From Hyaloperonospora brassicae (Eukaryota; Oomycota; Peronosporomycetes; Peronosporales; Peronosporaceae), in the NCBI GenBank assembly GCA_947650285.1, contig CANTFL010001416.1:1-64000 (forward strand): DNA of 64,000 nucleotides, written 5' to 3'. Of this stretch, positions 45,109 to 57,010 are shown one piece after another. Position 1 is the first letter of the stretch. Each line of letters begins with the position of its first letter. The notes under the pieces were generated by a model that worked only from the letters and a program-made list of their open reading frames with translations, was not told the origin of the DNA and made no database searches. A program made the position numbers and the translations under genes.

Positions 45109-47058
45109 ATTCACCTACTTTAATGTGCTCCGGCTTCTCTCGTCAGATTTACCACTCGTATAATTAAATTAATAGTAGAAAATTCCACTTATGAAAATTC
45201 CCTACACCAAACAATGCGCATAAGATTAAGTTGTCTCGTAGGATGTAAACCCATCCTACGTTCTATTGTGGCCGTCTCCTCCCGAATATCAGGTACGCGG
45301 CCTCTCACGAGAACGGAGACATCCAGCACAACAAAGATTCCTTAACTTTTCTTGTGTTCGCAAACCGAGCTCTCGAGTTGGTTCTCCATTGACGCGATCT
45401 CGCGGCGAGCTGATTTTAGTTCGTCGCGCACATGACAAGATTCTCGTTTGTAATTTAACTCGACAACGTAGACTGCGCTCGTTTATCAACACGATCGGCA
45501 CGGTGGCGTTGCACCGTCGCCGACAACCCACAACGACGCTTGCCCTCATTATCTAGGTCAACTTATAAATTGAAAAGGGAGCGCTCTTGTCTGTTGACCA
45601 CTTCCTTCAAGTCCGACCATTGAGTCGGATCTAATCTTGCCGCCTCCACCAAATTCGTTAGATAAAACTCGCGGTGGTCAACGCTTATACGCGGAGATCA
45701 TTTTAATTACCGCGACTTAAATGGGCAGCAAACGAGGTAACTCGTTCGCTTGCAGGAGTAACCGCCCTCAACGATAGCTGGAAGCTGATACCCAACTGTT
45801 GATAGATATTGCAGGCCTAATCGAACATTAAGACCAGGCACATCCAATGAGTCAGAAGGCGCATCAGAAAAGACGCGCTTCGCGATGATTGATTAATTGC
45901 TAATCAGTAATTGCGTCGCGCATCTTAGCCGAGATGTGATTCCTTCCTCAGGTCAAATTAAGGGAATACGCTTCCGTTTTGTCACGCTGCGACTTGTCTT
46001 TACACTTCGCTCATGGGTCACCTCACATGAGGCAACGAATACCTGCCTCAAGAGTTAATCGATGCAATCTCAGTCGTGAACCGGTTGGTGTCATCTTTCC
46101 AAATCTGATACATGCCGTATTAAGTTTGCGCTACCATGCTCCGCGGCAAGTCTCATAGATATTGCGACGAACGAGTTCCAACTGCCAACAGCGAGCTTTT
46201 GTCATGCTTGCGGTTTCCGCAGTATCATCGACGCTTCAATAATACAACGAGATAAAAAGAATTTCAGCGCAAACGTTTCTCGCGCTGACATCAAGTCCAT
46301 GAATCCTCATAGCCTCGAAAAAGGTATTCGATGATGTCCTCTTGTCTCACCGGACAAGATGTCGATGAACAGGTCTGGCGGATGCCACGGATTGTCATCA
46401 GAGGTCGTCAATACATCAGAATCATTTGACGTGGTACAACAGAGGTTGTGGTACCACGAACTTCAGAACCACGATGATGCGAGCCATCGTCTTAATTACG
46501 CTACTGCGAGTGAGAAGAAGTGGGCGAATGTGATAAGTAACCAGACTCATCCTCTGATCCAAACAGACCATGATGCAACTCACGAGACATCTTATACGAC
46601 CTAGCTTTCTCTCTCGATGGATTGGAAGTAGCCGCCGAGGGTAATCCGGGCGGCGTAGTGACTTTATTCGAGTTGGATTCACCATCCTACTCTCCAAAAC
46701 AGATGAGCTCAACTTCGAAGCGATCATCTGCACGTAAGTCCAGTATCACGAGCACCTGCAGCATTAGGTGCTTCAAGCAAAGCATCGTTTGCACATGGTG
46801 CAGTACCACGTTCACCCGCAGCCACAGGTGCTGTAGGTAAAGACGAAGCAGCAGACGACGAACGTCTGCCGTGTTAGCGCGAGCAGTTGACTGATTAGCG
46901 GCTGTCGCTGCGCGTCGCATGGGCTTGTTATCAATACATTGCAATCTTATAAATGAGTGGAAATGACCGAAAATGTGCTCCCTTACCCACAGTGGTCTAC
47001 AGAGGGACATATCAATTGATATAATCACTTGTGTGGTGATCGGTTAAGCAAGGCGTTA
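45109..47058. other. Repeat debris, no supportable gene
   Basis: A 9-bp stem hairpin (CGTAGGATG/CATCCTACG) lies at about 45237-45260. Short frames at 45266-45556 and 46359-46840 are serine-, arginine- and histidine-rich and may be gag leftovers, but I cannot assign them. Confidence 0.35.
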
Positions 47059-47400
47059 TGTATCGGAGGTGAGCCTGTTAGATAACATTATCAGATATGG
47101 CAACATGATAATAGAGAATATTTAGCATAATATAATCACTACAATACCACTAAGTTAAGTGATGTTGTTTTATTGATATAAGGGTCTACTCGTTGTTTGA
47201 TATGCCATGTGTCGACCTACCGATTGATGCTAGAAGCGCGCAATGGGTGGTGAGTAGACGTCACTATACATGTTTTAGTATTAATATTATCTAGTTAGGA
47301 CTAATAAGCCAAAAAACCATTAGGACTTATATGTGGTAATACAGTTTTCCTATTTCTTACTTATTTGTCTAGCACTAAGTCTAAGGGGTGGTTCCCTAGG
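47059..47400 (+). mobile_element. LTR-D, relic LTR of the TGTAACGGGG family
   Basis: Starts TGTATCGGAGGTGAGCCTGTTAG, an eroded version of the family start, and keeps the diagnostic block GCGCGCAATGGGTGGTGAG near 47234. Its 3' end is not recognisable. The hairpins are mostly lost, so this is the oldest copy in the window. Confidence 0.6.
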
Positions 47401-47457
47401 GTAGTGGTGCAGTAGACTCATCTTTACGATGATGACTACCGGTTCAATCCCTTTAAT
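47390..47457 (+). repeat. tRNA-like sequence, possibly a SINE head
   Basis: Contains an A-box-like TAGTGGTGCAG (47402-47412) and a B-box-like GGTTCAATCC (47441-47450) at tRNA spacing. A short anticodon-like stem (TCAT/ATGA) encloses the loop CTTTACG, which would put TTA at the anticodon. The T-stem and the acceptor stem do not pair well, so it is not a functional tRNA gene. A tRNA-derived SINE or a tRNA relic is more likely. Confidence 0.4.
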
Positions 47458-50400
47458 GTGCACAATTGTTTCTGAAGGTGAAAATTGCCTCTTGATTCCC
47501 ACAGTTGCTGAAAACCCTGCCACTACCTCTCAAAACCATGGTTAGAATATATATTAAATATAGCGGGTCGTTCGCGTACCTAGATATACCACACTAAATC
47601 AAACAACATAGCACTAAGTCTTACTCTCAGCGCGTATAGTGCACGCCGTATTAACAAGGGCGCCAGTTTTCACTGTAGTCGGTGAGAGCTGCTACGCAAT
47701 TTTGTTAATGCGTAGCCCTAGGTGCCATGTTACGGTGTAAATATTGCTGATCGATAAACTACTAGACGTCATCGTGTCATCCTTTGTTTTTGTTTGCGAG
47801 GTAGCAATAAAACGATATTCCAGGCCGTCTGACACGAAAATATGTTTATGTTCTTACGCCTAACTTCTGGTGAAGTGGGAATATATATAGTAGGCTTGCT
47901 TATTACAACTTGGTAAAACTAGTCTCTAATGTGTTATAAAGAAAAAAAGATATACAGGTCTTAGGCCCGTAAATCTATGTTTTAAAAACGAGAAGCTGCA
48001 TCTGCATTCGACGCATAAAGAATTATTGTGCTTGCGCACTAATTAAAGGACATCCTCTTATTGTCGTCTTCGTGATGGGTCACATAGTACTGAATCCTAT
48101 ATGAAGCTTACGATACTGCGTGAACTGTCAATCTCGATCTTAAACAGACCTGTAGTCTCATAAGCCAGCATCAATGGTGTTCCAAAGATTATAATGGATT
48201 AGTGCCTGTGACCTTGTGCCGCTTACCAGCCGGTTGTTTGAGCTACGTCGCTTGCTCTTTCACCTATATATACGTGTGTTATGATCCTCATCTCATTGTA
48301 TGATCTCGATTTTTTATACCGCAAAGTTGGATGGCAACAAGATTATTGTATTTTTTGTTGATCATTTACATCTTGTGACTTATTCGTCCTTTGTATTAGT
48401 ATTGATACATAATATAGACACATCCAAGACATTCAACAGTCGATCATATCTTCAACATGATTCGCTTATGACTATTGCAATTATAAAAAACGTTAGGGTT
48501 GGAAGCACATCTCCATAGTCGCTGTCATCCGAATAAACATGTCCACGGCAGATCATTTGCCTATCGGCGTTCACCTCGATCTTGGATGAGCGAAAATATA
48601 ACGGAAAATCTACACGGTTTGAAATAACTTCATAAATGAGTATAACAATTACGCTCAGTTTCAAGCGACTAGTCTCACACATCCGCACAATTTATTAGCG
48701 CTACCACAAATTGACCATGGCCGCATTGGGGGTAGTAGTCGATCTGCTTGATGATGTCATCCATTTAAATGTTCTAAAAAGGCATTATGTTTCTCGAAAC
48801 GCGATTAAATTCCCTACGATATGGGCAAGTTCTAATGAATCATGGATACCCCAAGCAAAACGAAGAAGCGGGTGCGACAGTAAGGGGATGTATGGAAAAG
48901 CATGGGGTCGATGACCCGAATTTATATGTTATGAACTTAGACTACAAAATTAGTGTCGGCTGTCTAAACAAATTGTTGCGCTTGCGCTTGATCTGAACTA
49001 TCACTATCATGATCAAGAAAAATCTCGTGTATATGCTTAGACGTTAGCGAAAGTTGCGCGCACTACATTTTTCTACATCTTTTTTGTTTTTATCCGAAGT
49101 GAATTTCCAAACCACGACAAAAATTTATGCTTGCGCTGACAAGGGTGACTAATTTGACGCCTTTACGTAACCTCATGAGGATATTAGCTGACAAATAACG
49201 GTAGAGCTTGCCTCAGGGCTCCAACACGATGCTCGACCGCACGCAAGCTTTTAATATGCTTACAAAAACGTTGTACTTCGTGTAGGAGATCTTCGATCAA
49301 TGACGGATCAGGCATAGGCTTCTGTCGATGCAGCTAAACCCTTCTGTTTTGGTTTACACAAGTAAGGCACCACCTATACATGCTTACAATGTGCGATAAA
49401 CGGCGGCGTCGTAAATTGCAATACCATTGGTGAGTAAATAGTGTGGTTATCCAGGGTACAAGAACTTATGGGAAACGATATTAATCTCAGGCTACATTCT
49501 CGTAGGACAATGACGGTTTATACGCCTGTACGGGGTCAACTGGATGCCTAAGAAGCCTGCTAGATTAGACATGGCTATTTAGGGACCAATGTTGATGCTA
49601 TGAAATGTTCTGTGGTCGTGTATTTAAGCTAAAGCACTTGTGTGCGCATAAGCGCATGGTGAAACATTATATTACAATCGATGCACTCAATACATTTTTC
49701 CTCTATCGTTGCAAATCAATAACGAGGTTCCAGTTCTAAACGGATATTCTCCAATGCCTCGCTCGCTCGGATGTCAATGATAGGGTGAAGTGTATATCAC
49801 GTTATATGCCCGCTTCCCCAATATAATACACAACGGGGATTAATTTCAATGAGGATACTGATGCACAAGAATCCTAATTATATAATTCAAACAATCATCG
49901 ATCCATTGTAGTATTTGTGGTGTCATTCATTTACCGCAAGAAGATTTCTGTGCAGCGCTTTCGCTAGGCGTCGTTGCCTCGGGTCTGGTGGCTCACCCTA
50001 CCTGTGATTATCTTGCAACTTGGCGAATTATCTTGTCAATAGTAGGAGGCTGGAAGCGCTTTATTCTATCTCGAATCAGGTCAACCACCTTAGAATTTAG
50101 GCAAGTATTATCATCTATCCAAATTTCTTGTTGACGTCGTTTTTGTTTTGTTGTCCTTATTTTTATTGTTGTTCTTGTTGTTGCATCGATGCCATTTGCT
50201 ACCAACACAAAGCTGAAGCCCTTAATAGAAGCCCACCACGACAAGTGCAATGGCGGAACCCAGTTCGGGGATATGTGCGCGGATACAATAACCCTTTGCC
50301 AGAGTATATTTGATTCGGTTCCTCGTACGATTTAAGACAAATTATATCTTGTTTAACCATCTAATCGCTTAAAATACTGTTTTAGTATTATGCTGATGCC

Positions 50401-51299
50401 TGATACGCCACGTGGCTTGTGATTATGGGGCAACCGTGGGGTTGTCCTTAGATGAATGCCAAGATAACAAAAGGAAATGTTTTGGAGATGTAGTTGTCAT
50501 AGCGGACACACCTGTCCTAGTCGATACACCAGCTACCATGTGAATTATTTAGGTGCGATAGATGTATCGTACGCAAAGCCTCCGAAAGTTCTAGGTTGGG
50601 TTTCGTGCAGCTCATCAGTAGGAACACTAGAATAGAGTTTGGGACGCGTATTCTGATATTCTGTACACTTAAATGCGCTCCTAAACAAGTACATTATGAT
50701 CTAGGTAAAACCTGTAATTTGTAGATATAAACCATGTTTTTGCCACCTGTATATACGATGCTTTGCTAAAAAAACAATTTTGCGAAATCTGCGAGTAAGT
50801 TGACTTCTTATAAAAAAATGAGTACGTAGTGCTTTAAAGAATTAATCTTCTAGATCTGAGCGTCTGGAGACCTACGTGCACTAGTCGACTCTGAGAGCTG
50901 ATATATAGGCCCTACGAACCAAGCGGTGTTTTGAGCCTATTGCTCCTTCCATTAGACTCGAAACGCGGCTTTATTTTAGTTTGAGTGCATTAGGGTGAGT
51001 GGATAACGGTGACGAAAGTTTTTTGTTGCATTTGACTTGTGACGATTATATCAGAGTATTAGCAAATTTCCTGCGTACTGCAGTCTACAGTTGATCGTCT
51101 TGCCCATCTATTGACATGTCGGAGACCATTTCTATAACCTATCGCAATAAAATATTCGAATTTAGTACTAATCGGTAGTCGTGAGCCGATTACGTTAGTG
51201 ACGCTGCTACATCTCTTAGTGTCGGAGTAATTCTTTGGATTTACAAAATCAATCAGTTGTGTATGAACAAACTACTTAAACACATTAGGAAAAAGTAGC

Positions 51300-51500
51300 T
51301 CATGAGAGTTATCTGTAACGTCTCTGAGGGTCGACAAGCTGGTAGAGCCCGTAGCAGTTTCTATGGGACTAAAGATTCTTAATAGTATGTCAACTGTTGC
51401 CTAAATGTATACGCCTGTTGGAAGGCTCGTCAATTCTCACTATTGGTCACGCCTTGACAGAGCACGTGTCACTTATTGGGGAAAACGAGAATCAAAAATT
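51300..51500 (+). repeat. Degenerate direct repeat, copy 1
   Basis: Shares order and words with 52640-52860: GGGACTAAA, a CGCC-TTGGAAGGCT-like block, and GAGCACGTGTC followed by GGGGAAAA. Same orientation, about 1.35 kb apart. Probably eroded LTRs or an element-internal repeat. Confidence 0.4.
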
Positions 51501-52639
51501 AATACTTCTTTTCGACGACAATAAACCCAATTTAAGTTCCAATAATTAAGGCTGTACTTCCTGATCTAGTAATTCTAACATTGGCTATTCCAATGTCTAC
51601 CACATCAAAAAATGATGTCCACGTACTTGGTAGTGTACCTTACGATGAATACTAATTCATAGTCGCCAAGGTACGGTAGTACCGCTTACATATTATACAT
51701 CACAAAAGAACGCTATCGATTATCACCTTCGTCGTGTGACCCTGTTACAAGGCATGCATCCACAGCTCGGTAAGATATAGTCTGCTAATATCGCCACACA
51801 GCCTGTGGTAAAGGGCTTCGGTCACTAAAACAAGGATACATGTGCAGCTCAACACAAGCGTATCGCAGGTGAAGTGGAAGAACGATGCATCAAGCCTGTG
51901 CGTCTGCTTGCGTAGCAAGAGCCAAAAGATACACGTGGCGGAATCAATTTCACACCCGACTGAAGTCGAAGCACTACAACGAGGGACCTAAGTGTTGGCA
52001 CCTTTCACGTCAACGGTCGTTGCTTCTGCTGTGCTTCGCCTAATTTACATTGCTCTGGTACGCCGGGTACTTTCTCATATACAGAGCGTGAATGTAGCGA
52101 GTCGTTCGCGAACCCAGAGAAACCTCAATCTCTTTGTCTTGTTTAGATCGCACGATCGAAAATCTATAGGTTGTTCAAATTATTTAGGACGTTTGTGATT
52201 GACTGAGAAAAAATGTCGGCAGTGGAGAAATGGTGAGCAGCAGCTCGTGGTGTCCACGCCGAAAATCTGCGTCGTGTATCGACGGCTTCGAGTCCACGGG
52301 CATTCATTGTAGTCGAGCGTATCCAGACTTTCCTGAAAACATGGCCTCAAATGGTTTTATTCCAGTGCCTGCCACTTTCGGATTCTATAGTACCAACTTT
52401 CGATGTGGCGGTGTTCAGCTCTCCATAAGCCTGTCGAAATTAAAGAATAACGATACTCAATTCTCTAGTCCTTCGGATTTCTGGGATCGATGCATTACAC
52501 TACAGCGCGCTCGATTCTTTATAGCTACGTAGTTTTTTGGTTGGCGTATTCGTGATTACTGTTCCAGCCACCATTGAGTTATCGGACTGCAGGTGTATCG
52601 GAGCTGGTGTAGCTCCTAGTCAGAGGGAGGCTTTCTGCT

Positions 52640-52870
52640 AAATGAGCAATTTAGCTCTTTGTAAGAATACGACTCTACGAGTCAACAAGCTCAAAGCTAA
52701 GGGTCCTCGTTCGAGGGACTAAACGATTTGGTAAAATCAACAGTACAGAGTGCTCAAAGTCGACGCCTTAGGAAGGCTTGACTATTCTTTATACGACCTG
52801 AGACGCCTTAACAAGGCACGTGTCTCTAACAGATCAAAAGGGGAACTGAACTATATTTTGTTTTTATGTA
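52640..52870 (+). repeat. Degenerate direct repeat, copy 2
   Basis: Partner of 51300-51500, with GGGACTAAACG, GACGCCTTAGGAAGGCTTGAC and AAGGCACGTGTCTC. It is followed at 52867 by TGTAACAGGACACC, which could begin another LTR. Confidence 0.4.
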
Positions 52871-53421
52871 ACAGGACACCCTAGACTAAACGTACCTAAT
52901 CTAGACACTAAAGCTCTAATTAGTACCTTTTTTAAAGATCTTGTATCTGGTGGCTGACACACGTCAGCCCCAACAACTGACAAGGTGTTCTAATATCACT
53001 TTCAATGGGATCTCATCGCTGGTGTGAACCACACCTGTTAAATCGGTTATCAACCGACGTGTAACCCCGTTTCAGCATGTTTCGCTTCTGGTTCAGCCCG
53101 CGATATGACGGCATATTACACATGAGCTGATTGAGACCAGATAATTGCAGCTATCAGATTTGAGTTATTGGGCCCAGATGTGCTCATGAGACTCGGTTCC
53201 CATGTCCACCAGAGCGTGAAATAGTGTTAAGCTCGATCAGACCAAGCAGGCAACTGGAGACGACCTGGCCTCTGGACACGCTTGTAATGTGACCACTAGT
53301 AGACAGCACAGAGCAAGCTGTTGCTTTTTGATCTTGTGCTTTTTCCCGATAAGTGAGCACACACGTTTCTCTCTCACACGGTACAAGGTGTCCCCCACAG
53401 TATTACTTACAGTTTGCAAAA

Positions 53422-54570
53422 ATGGATGGCGAGTGTGGCGCAGTAGTGGCATCGTTTCTGTCTTTGCAAGAGCGCCGCGACCTCCGACGAGTTAGCCGAC
53501 GATGGCTTTACACGTGCACTTGGTTGCAATCACGTGGCAGCGATGAAGGTGCTGTACAGCCTAAAAACTCGGTGTGGAATCTACGCAGTCGCGCGTTTCG
53601 ACACGCGTGGACCTCGTTCATCCGCACTGAAAGCCATGCGTTCCTGCCACACCTGCTTGAGCTGCTGCCTTCGATCGCTATAACGGATACCATGGAGCTC
53701 AAACGAGGGCTCTGTTTGTCCACGAACACAGGCCGGCGACCGTCGTTTACGAACGCTCATGCTCGGAGCGGCTACATTCAACAGAAGATCAATCGCTGCG
53801 GGAATGTACCGAACTTGCTGCTGAGTGAAGAGCTGTGTGACCTGCGGTCGAGATTGTTCCGAAGCAATCAGTCCGAGTGTTGGAACGTGGCTTTATACGG
53901 TGGAGGCCCGGCCTATGACGTGCTCGGACTCGTCTTCATGCGGGACTACTTTCGAGCTTGGGACGTGGAGTTTCACGCCACAATATACGACAACGAACCA
54001 GGCTGGAAAGGCGCGATCGATGCCGTGAAGCAGACATTGGGCCAACTTGGCCAACGTAACGTCTCGCTGAGCTTCCAGCAATGCGACATTACGCTCGACA
54101 TGTGTGCTGCAGAGAACGACGACGTGCGCTGCTCCCTTCAGTCCACGAAGCTGCATCTTTTCTCCTTTGTGTGCGTCGAGAATTCCTGTCTCCTGCGTGA
54201 CAGCGCCTACGTGTTCCTCCAGTCGCTCTTCTCACAATGCAGTGACGGCAGCTACTTCATCTTTACAGACTCGACCCATCGGCTGTGGCCGGCCATTTTC
54301 CACGTGGCCAACGCCAGCGCGCCCGACAGGTTTCGTGTCTCAACGCCGTTTGCTCGCAGCTGCCACTACGCTCTCGTGCTGGAGAAACTCCCGCGGTACT
54401 CGAAGGCAGCAGCATCTACCTACCCATTCTACACACAAGCGATGCACAAATTGCAAGAATTCCAACGCCATCAACGTCACCATCTCGACAAACTAAGACA
54501 CGATGTCAATGATACGCAACACAGGATAAAGGAGTGTACGCGAGCTAAACTGGTTGAACACGACTCGTAG
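53422..54570 (+). CDS. F-box-like protein with a Rossmann/methyltransferase-like domain
   Basis: A 382-residue protein starting at AAAATGG (53422). Residues about 8-30 (VVASFLSLQERRDLRRVSRRW) look like a short F-box, which in other proteins recruits SKP1 to a ubiquitin ligase. The centre has a nucleotide-binding-fold pattern: NVALYGGGPAYDVLGL (motif I-like glycine loop), then ATIYDNEPGWKGAID (acidic residue at the end of strand 2), SFQQCDIT, FSFVCVEN and SYFIFTDS as successive strands. This suggests an SAM-dependent methyltransferase-like domain, activity unproven. The C-terminus is a histidine-rich coiled coil (QRHQRHHLDKLRHDV). No intron. I do not recognise a named family. Confidence 0.7.
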   Translation: MDGECGAVVASFLSLQERRDLRRVSRRWLYTCTWLQSRGSDEGAVQPKNSVWNLRSRAFRHAWTSFIRTESHAFLPHLLELLPSIAITDTMELKRGLCLSTNTGRRPSFTNAHARSGYIQQKINRCGNVPNLLLSEELCDLRSRLFRSNQSECWNVALYGGGPAYDVLGLVFMRDYFRAWDVEFHATIYDNEPGWKGAIDAVKQTLGQLGQRNVSLSFQQCDITLDMCAAENDDVRCSLQSTKLHLFSFVCVENSCLLRDSAYVFLQSLFSQCSDGSYFIFTDSTHRLWPAIFHVANASAPDRFRVSTPFARSCHYALVLEKLPRYSKAAASTYPFYTQAMHKLQEFQRHQRHHLDKLRHDVNDTQHRIKECTRAKLVEHDS

Positions 54571-55003
54571 TCGGGTATGGGTGGGCACGATGTCACTTGC
54601 TCAAAGACAAGCAAACAGGCGACAGATCCCATTTTACCATCACAAGTACCACGACTACGACCACTACGTACCCATAATCTGCTATCATCCACTAACGAGC
54701 GGACGGTCGCCTCCAGTATCCTTCTTCCCTTTTTTTAGCGTCCACAAATTGTACACTACTTGAGCCCAACAGCTCTTTTGGGCCCATCGCCAAACCAGTC
54801 AGTCAGTCAGCCTCCCCCGTCGTCCAATTACGTGGTCCATCCGTCCATTCCGTCCACCCGTCCGTCCGTCCGCTCCTCCATCTGACTCGCTCGCTGGCAG
54901 TCTATCGGTCGGTCGGTCTGTCGGTCTGTCGGTCTGTCGGTCTGTCGGTCGGTCTGTCTGTCTGTCTGTCTGTCTATCTGTCTATCTGTCTGGCACAAAA
55001 GTC
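54571..55003. promoter_or_regulatory. Intergenic region with microsatellites before the SAPS gene
   Basis: Contains CAGT repeats near 54798-54812, GTCC repeats near 54840-54875, and a long GTCG/GTCT/ATCT tetranucleotide tract (about 54905-54992) ending 12 bases before the ATG. It must contain the promoter and 5' untranslated region of the next gene. No other motif is named. Confidence 0.7.
54905..54992 (+). repeat. Tetranucleotide microsatellite (GTCG/GTCT/ATCT)n
   Basis: About 22 units, grading from GTCG to GTCT to ATCT, directly upstream of the start codon at 55004. Likely transcribed as part of the 5' untranslated region. Confidence 0.95.
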
Positions 55004-57010
55004 ATGACCGAAGTGACAATCTCTCGCCGCCGGTCCTCGGCAGCGCCCAGTCCCGCCACGACCGCCTCGTCCAATGCGCTCGTCCGCACGGTCCTCGCCA
55101 AGGACGACCCCGTCGTGACGGCGCCGCTCGTCTCGGCACTGAGCAACGACGTGTCGCTCTTGCGCTTTGCCAACTTTATCACTCGCGTCGATGCGGTGCA
55201 CGACGACGACGACGACGACAATGACGCGAGTGGGGCGTTCCCGGACGGTCCGACGAGAGCCAAACGCGCGAGCACAGTGGACGTAACGACTCGCCGGAAA
55301 GACGAGACACTGGACAACGTGACGCCGGAGCTGCTCACGTCGTACCGCGCGACGATGTTGCTGACAAATGACGACACGGCCGAGGCCTTGCTGACGTTTC
55401 TCGGGGACAAGAGCAAGCTCCTGACGCGCTGTTTCTTTGCCGTGTTTGACAGTGACGCCCGGGGCAATTTGCGCCACGCGTGTCGCGTGATTGACCAGCT
55501 CCTGCGCTTCTATCTGGACGACGTGTACGACGTGCTGGGCAAAGATGCGTCGACCGTCGAGAGATACATGGGCGCGATGCTGCCGTACTTGGAGTACGCT
55601 CCCGTGGCAGAGCTGTTCTTGACCATCATCTGCAAACCTCATAGTGCAGCAGTCATGAGGTTCTACACGTCGACGCCTCCGAAGAAGTGGGCGTTCTTCC
55701 GAGCCTTGGCCGAGTGTAAAGTGCTGCTTGTCTTAGCAACGCATGTCTGTAGCACTGAGTACGGAGAGACCCATTCGATTGGGGCTGCAGACGTCTTCGT
55801 AGAGCTGATCGATCGTCTTGCGGCGGATGAGAATGGGCAGTTGCTTCTGCAGCCAGCTGCGTACTGTTCTGAGCTACTGGAGGGATTGGTTTCTGCAGCC
55901 GTGGAGCCAGACTGCAAGAAGACAGCACCACAAAGGACGGTGGCACAACGCACTGCTGCAATGAAGTGCGTGTTTCGGCTGCTAAAGAAGAGCAAGCTGG
56001 AAAAAGTGCAAGGGCCACCGACGAGTCCGTACCAGTCGTTCGGCGCAACGATCGTGAATCTCGTGCCGAATCAGCTAGGACCTCTTCGTGAAAAGATTTA
56101 CCAGCTCGTTGAACAGCACCTGGGCGAATTACTGAACTACCTCATTCAGAAGTATGTGAGTCAGCAGAACATTGAGATGCCAGGTGGAGAATCGAGAAAG
56201 CCACTACCAGCAAGTGCAGTTCGCCACACGGCTTATGTGGTGAAGGTGCCGTTTACGGAATTGCGTCTCATGCTTGCTGAGACGCTTGTGGAGATCATGG
56301 CGCACAACCCGCGCTTGATGAGTGAACACTTTGACGCTAATGTTTGGCGCGTGCTGCTCACGTGGTTCTTTGAGTATTCCCACAACAACCTGTACCATGC
56401 AGCTTTCTACCAGCTTGTGTTTATAGCGCTACGGACGGACAATCAGCAGGCACTAGAGGTGCTTGTGAAAAAGCTGAAGCTGGTCACGCTGTTAGTGGAG
56501 CACTACCGCGCAGACGGCGATTCCACGAGCAATAAGGGCTACATTCTACGAATTTGTAACGCTATTCGCCTACAAGCAGCCTCGCAGTCGCCTGACGCGT
56601 TTTTGCGCAACTTCTTGCAGTCGCACACGACATGGCGTTCCTTTGAGCAGGAGCTGCGTGAGCATACGACTTTGCTTTGCATAAATGGTCTAGGATTTTC
56701 CGTTCCCCAGGGGTACCAGGATAATTCGTGGCAAGTACAGAGTGAGGAGCAGGACACCGGAATAGATCACGGGTCTAAATTCGCGCGTTCACTGGGCTTC
56801 ATGGACGACGTCGCGTGGCCGGAAGACAATGCCGTGGATGGCAGCAAGAAGCGGAAGAAGAAAAAGAAGAGCAAGAAGAATTCGCGTAATGGTGTACAAG
56901 AAGCCGGTGAGATAGATCGCACGGTTGATGGAGTAACCAGCAAACCCGAGGATGTTGCTGCGGCAGCATTGATAGCGAGCGAGGAGGCCGAGTCAGCTAC
57001 ACATCGGTAA
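55004..57010 (+). CDS. SAPS-domain protein, PP6/Sit4-type phosphatase regulatory subunit
   Basis: A 668-residue protein of the Sit4-associated (SAPS) family, regulatory subunits of PP6-type phosphatases that act in cell cycle and TOR-linked signalling. The region after about residue 100 shows the family's helical repeats: ELLTSYRATMLLTNDDTAEALLTFL, then LPYLEYAPVAELFLTIIC and, later, NLYHAAFYQLVFIAL and LVTLLVEHY. An acidic run (DDDDDDND) lies at about 68-75. The tail is a lysine-rich nuclear-localisation-like stretch (KKRKKKKKSKK, about 610-620). The start is the first ATG after the microsatellite. No intron is needed. Phosphatase binding is inferred from the family. Confidence 0.87.
   Translation: MTEVTISRRRSSAAPSPATTASSNALVRTVLAKDDPVVTAPLVSALSNDVSLLRFANFITRVDAVHDDDDDDNDASGAFPDGPTRAKRASTVDVTTRRKDETLDNVTPELLTSYRATMLLTNDDTAEALLTFLGDKSKLLTRCFFAVFDSDARGNLRHACRVIDQLLRFYLDDVYDVLGKDASTVERYMGAMLPYLEYAPVAELFLTIICKPHSAAVMRFYTSTPPKKWAFFRALAECKVLLVLATHVCSTEYGETHSIGAADVFVELIDRLAADENGQLLLQPAAYCSELLEGLVSAAVEPDCKKTAPQRTVAQRTAAMKCVFRLLKKSKLEKVQGPPTSPYQSFGATIVNLVPNQLGPLREKIYQLVEQHLGELLNYLIQKYVSQQNIEMPGGESRKPLPASAVRHTAYVVKVPFTELRLMLAETLVEIMAHNPRLMSEHFDANVWRVLLTWFFEYSHNNLYHAAFYQLVFIALRTDNQQALEVLVKKLKLVTLLVEHYRADGDSTSNKGYILRICNAIRLQAASQSPDAFLRNFLQSHTTWRSFEQELREHTTLLCINGLGFSVPQGYQDNSWQVQSEEQDTGIDHGSKFARSLGFMDDVAWPEDNAVDGSKKRKKKKKSKKNSRNGVQEAGEIDRTVDGVTSKPEDVAAAALIASEEAESATHR

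Larger units (their letters stand above)
47458..53421. other. AT-rich, gene-poor region
   Basis: About 5.9 kb with only short random open frames. Possible fragments of elements: VFFVDHLHLV near 48350 (could be a relic integrase), and a Copia-like peptide with GVDDPNLYVM near 48900. Neither is firm. The end of the stretch (53230-53420) is presumably the promoter of the next gene. Confidence 0.45.

Noticed and set aside
54974..55642. 222-codon minus-strand open frame over the start of the SAPS gene
   Set aside because: Antisense shadow. The plus-strand protein is conserved in motif and length, and the frame runs into the microsatellite.
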